Origin: Pegoplata infirma
Taxonomy: Eukaryota > Arthropoda > Insecta > Diptera > Anthomyiidae
DNA: 64,000 nucleotides
Assembly (NCBI GenBank): GCA_963921195.1
Contig: OY992537.1
Location: 71,648,979 to 71,712,978, forward strand
Reading direction: 5' to 3'
Numbering within the stretch: position 1 is the first letter of the stretch; every line of letters begins with the position of its first letter. The notes beneath the pieces are model-generated. The model saw only the letters and a program-made list of their open reading frames with translations, ran no database searches and was not told the origin of the DNA. The position numbers were made by a program, and so were the translations under genes. Shown here piece by piece: positions 62,969 to 64,000 of this stretch.

Positions 62969-63534
62969 GTAAGTAAAATATCAAAATTTTAGGACATTTT
63001 TGTTAGTAATTTAAAAAAAATATTAACTTTTTTGTGATGTTGTTAGCAGCACAATATAGGTATTTTAAATACCTTTAATCTGTTACCAAATATGCCTAAA
63101 TTAGTTTTAAGTAAATAGGCGTAACTCGAAAAAAAAAACTGAATAGGTCAACTTTCCCCTATACAAATCGACCCCCCTAAAAATGAGTTTGTTCTGAACA
63201 ACATATCCAAATTTTATTAAGATCAAAGGATGACACCAGGGAGTATCTCCTTGTTAGTTCTACTTTGTCATTGTTTTATATTTGTTTTAAAGATGTTTCT
63301 GCTTGATTTTAATATTTTTTTTCATAAATTCAAAAGAAGATTTTCTGGCAACACTGTATCTTTATCATAACGCTTTCATGTGGCAATTTAAATTTTGTGC
63401 ATATCAATATTGATATCGCTCAAATAACGGTGATGGGTTTCTCTTTGAAAAGGCATAGGTATTGAAGAAGTATTAGATGCAAAAAAAAAAATTGATAAGA
63501 TAAAATTTTTAGTTAAACTTGATATTGCGTTTTT
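62969..63534. other. AT-rich stretch, no gene seen
   Basis: No credible ORF or shared repeat. Confidence 0.3.
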
Positions 63535-63536
63535 TT

Positions 63537-64000
63537 ATACCCTCCACTCTAGTGATAGAGGGTATATATAAGTTTGTCATTCCGTTTGTAACACCTCGAA
63601 ATATTGGTCTAGGACCCCATAAAGTATATATATTCATGATCCTCGATCGATTTTAAGACGATCTAGCGATGTCCGTCCGTCCGTCCGTCCGTCTGTCCGT
63701 CTGTCTGTCTGTCTGTCTGTTGAAAACACGCTAACTTTTGAAAGACTTTACGGAGGCTCCTGAAGTTTGGCATATATGTTGGACATTTACCTGGTCAGGT
63801 TGGTATTGCAATCCAGAGAAATCGGTCCAGTGGTTCAAAAGTTATAAGCAAATGAGTGAATTTCGGCTAGGGGTTTTCAGGAATTTACGAGATAAAACAC
63901 ACGGTAACTTTCGAACGGCAATTCTGAGGGTGCTGAAGTGTGGCATATATATTTACCGTTCCTCTGGTCCGGTTCGTTTTAAATTTCAGCCAAATCGGTC
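63537..64000 (+). mobile_element. Helentron-like element (family gamma), copy 5, cut by window end
   Basis: It starts TATACCCTCCACTCTAGTGA, closely matching 57093 onward (CCTCGAAATATTGGTCTAGG, GTCCGTCCGTCCGTCCGTCT, ACACGCTAACTTTTGAAAGA). The 3' end lies beyond the window. Confidence 0.8.

Overview
This window is eukaryotic, AT-rich, repeat-dominated DNA. It most likely comes from a higher (brachyceran) fly, possibly a calyptrate such as a blowfly or house-fly relative. The basis is its repeat content: insect-type non-LTR retrotransposons (LOA/R1-like with RNase H, RTE-like, Jockey-like), and many short elements that start TATACCCT and end in a hairpin followed by CTTGTTTT. The latter are built like the DINE-1/INE-1 (Helentron-associated) elements of Drosophila. 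I see no host protein-coding exon, true tRNA gene or rRNA gene. The non-repeat islands look like intergenic or intronic sequence. Species and chromosome position cannot be told from the sequence.

Layout. 1-4500: TA-flanked short inverted-repeat elements and an old duplicated segment. 4533-6950: a 5'-truncated LINE on the minus strand (RT plus RNase H), broken once by a 17-bp tandem duplication. 6985-10275: diverged repeats and a (TTTTTTTCATCAA)-type array split by one Helentron-like element that itself carries another. 10390-13460: more short elements. 13835-15485: a 16-bp minisatellite. 16404-18201: a TIR-flanked element containing a Helentron-like copy. 18770-21215: a three-layer nest (Jockey-like LINE, then LOA-like LINE, then hAT-type MITE), each inner layer with target-site duplications. 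21310-21521 and 27624-27817: two copies of a tRNA-like SINE. 27840-29243 and 48981-50926: two copies of a foldback element with arms near 900 bp. 30111-33585: an RTE-like LINE with an intact 983-codon ORF, the only long intact gene here. 38200-40698: a second LOA-like LINE, bounded by a 10-bp duplication and dead (YAGD for YADD). 41348-42221, 43258-43680 and 51789-52418: a palindromic MITE family with 3-bp duplications. 44202-46617: a 2.4-kb foldback element inserted in a degenerate 35-bp repeat array. 51240-53395: a broken LINE of RTE-like type. 53944-64000: Helentron-like elements, plus a 3.24-kb TIR element carrying a highly uniform 35-bp satellite.

The genes present are retrotransposon genes. 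The RTE-like ORF encodes endonuclease and reverse transcriptase and could in principle mobilise itself. The other LINEs are broken, and the remaining elements are non-autonomous. The most unusual features are the 35-bp satellite of two alternating perfect palindromes inside a TIR element, with decayed relatives at three other places in the window, and the many insertions that can be ordered in time by their target-site duplications. All family comparisons were made by eye, without database searches.
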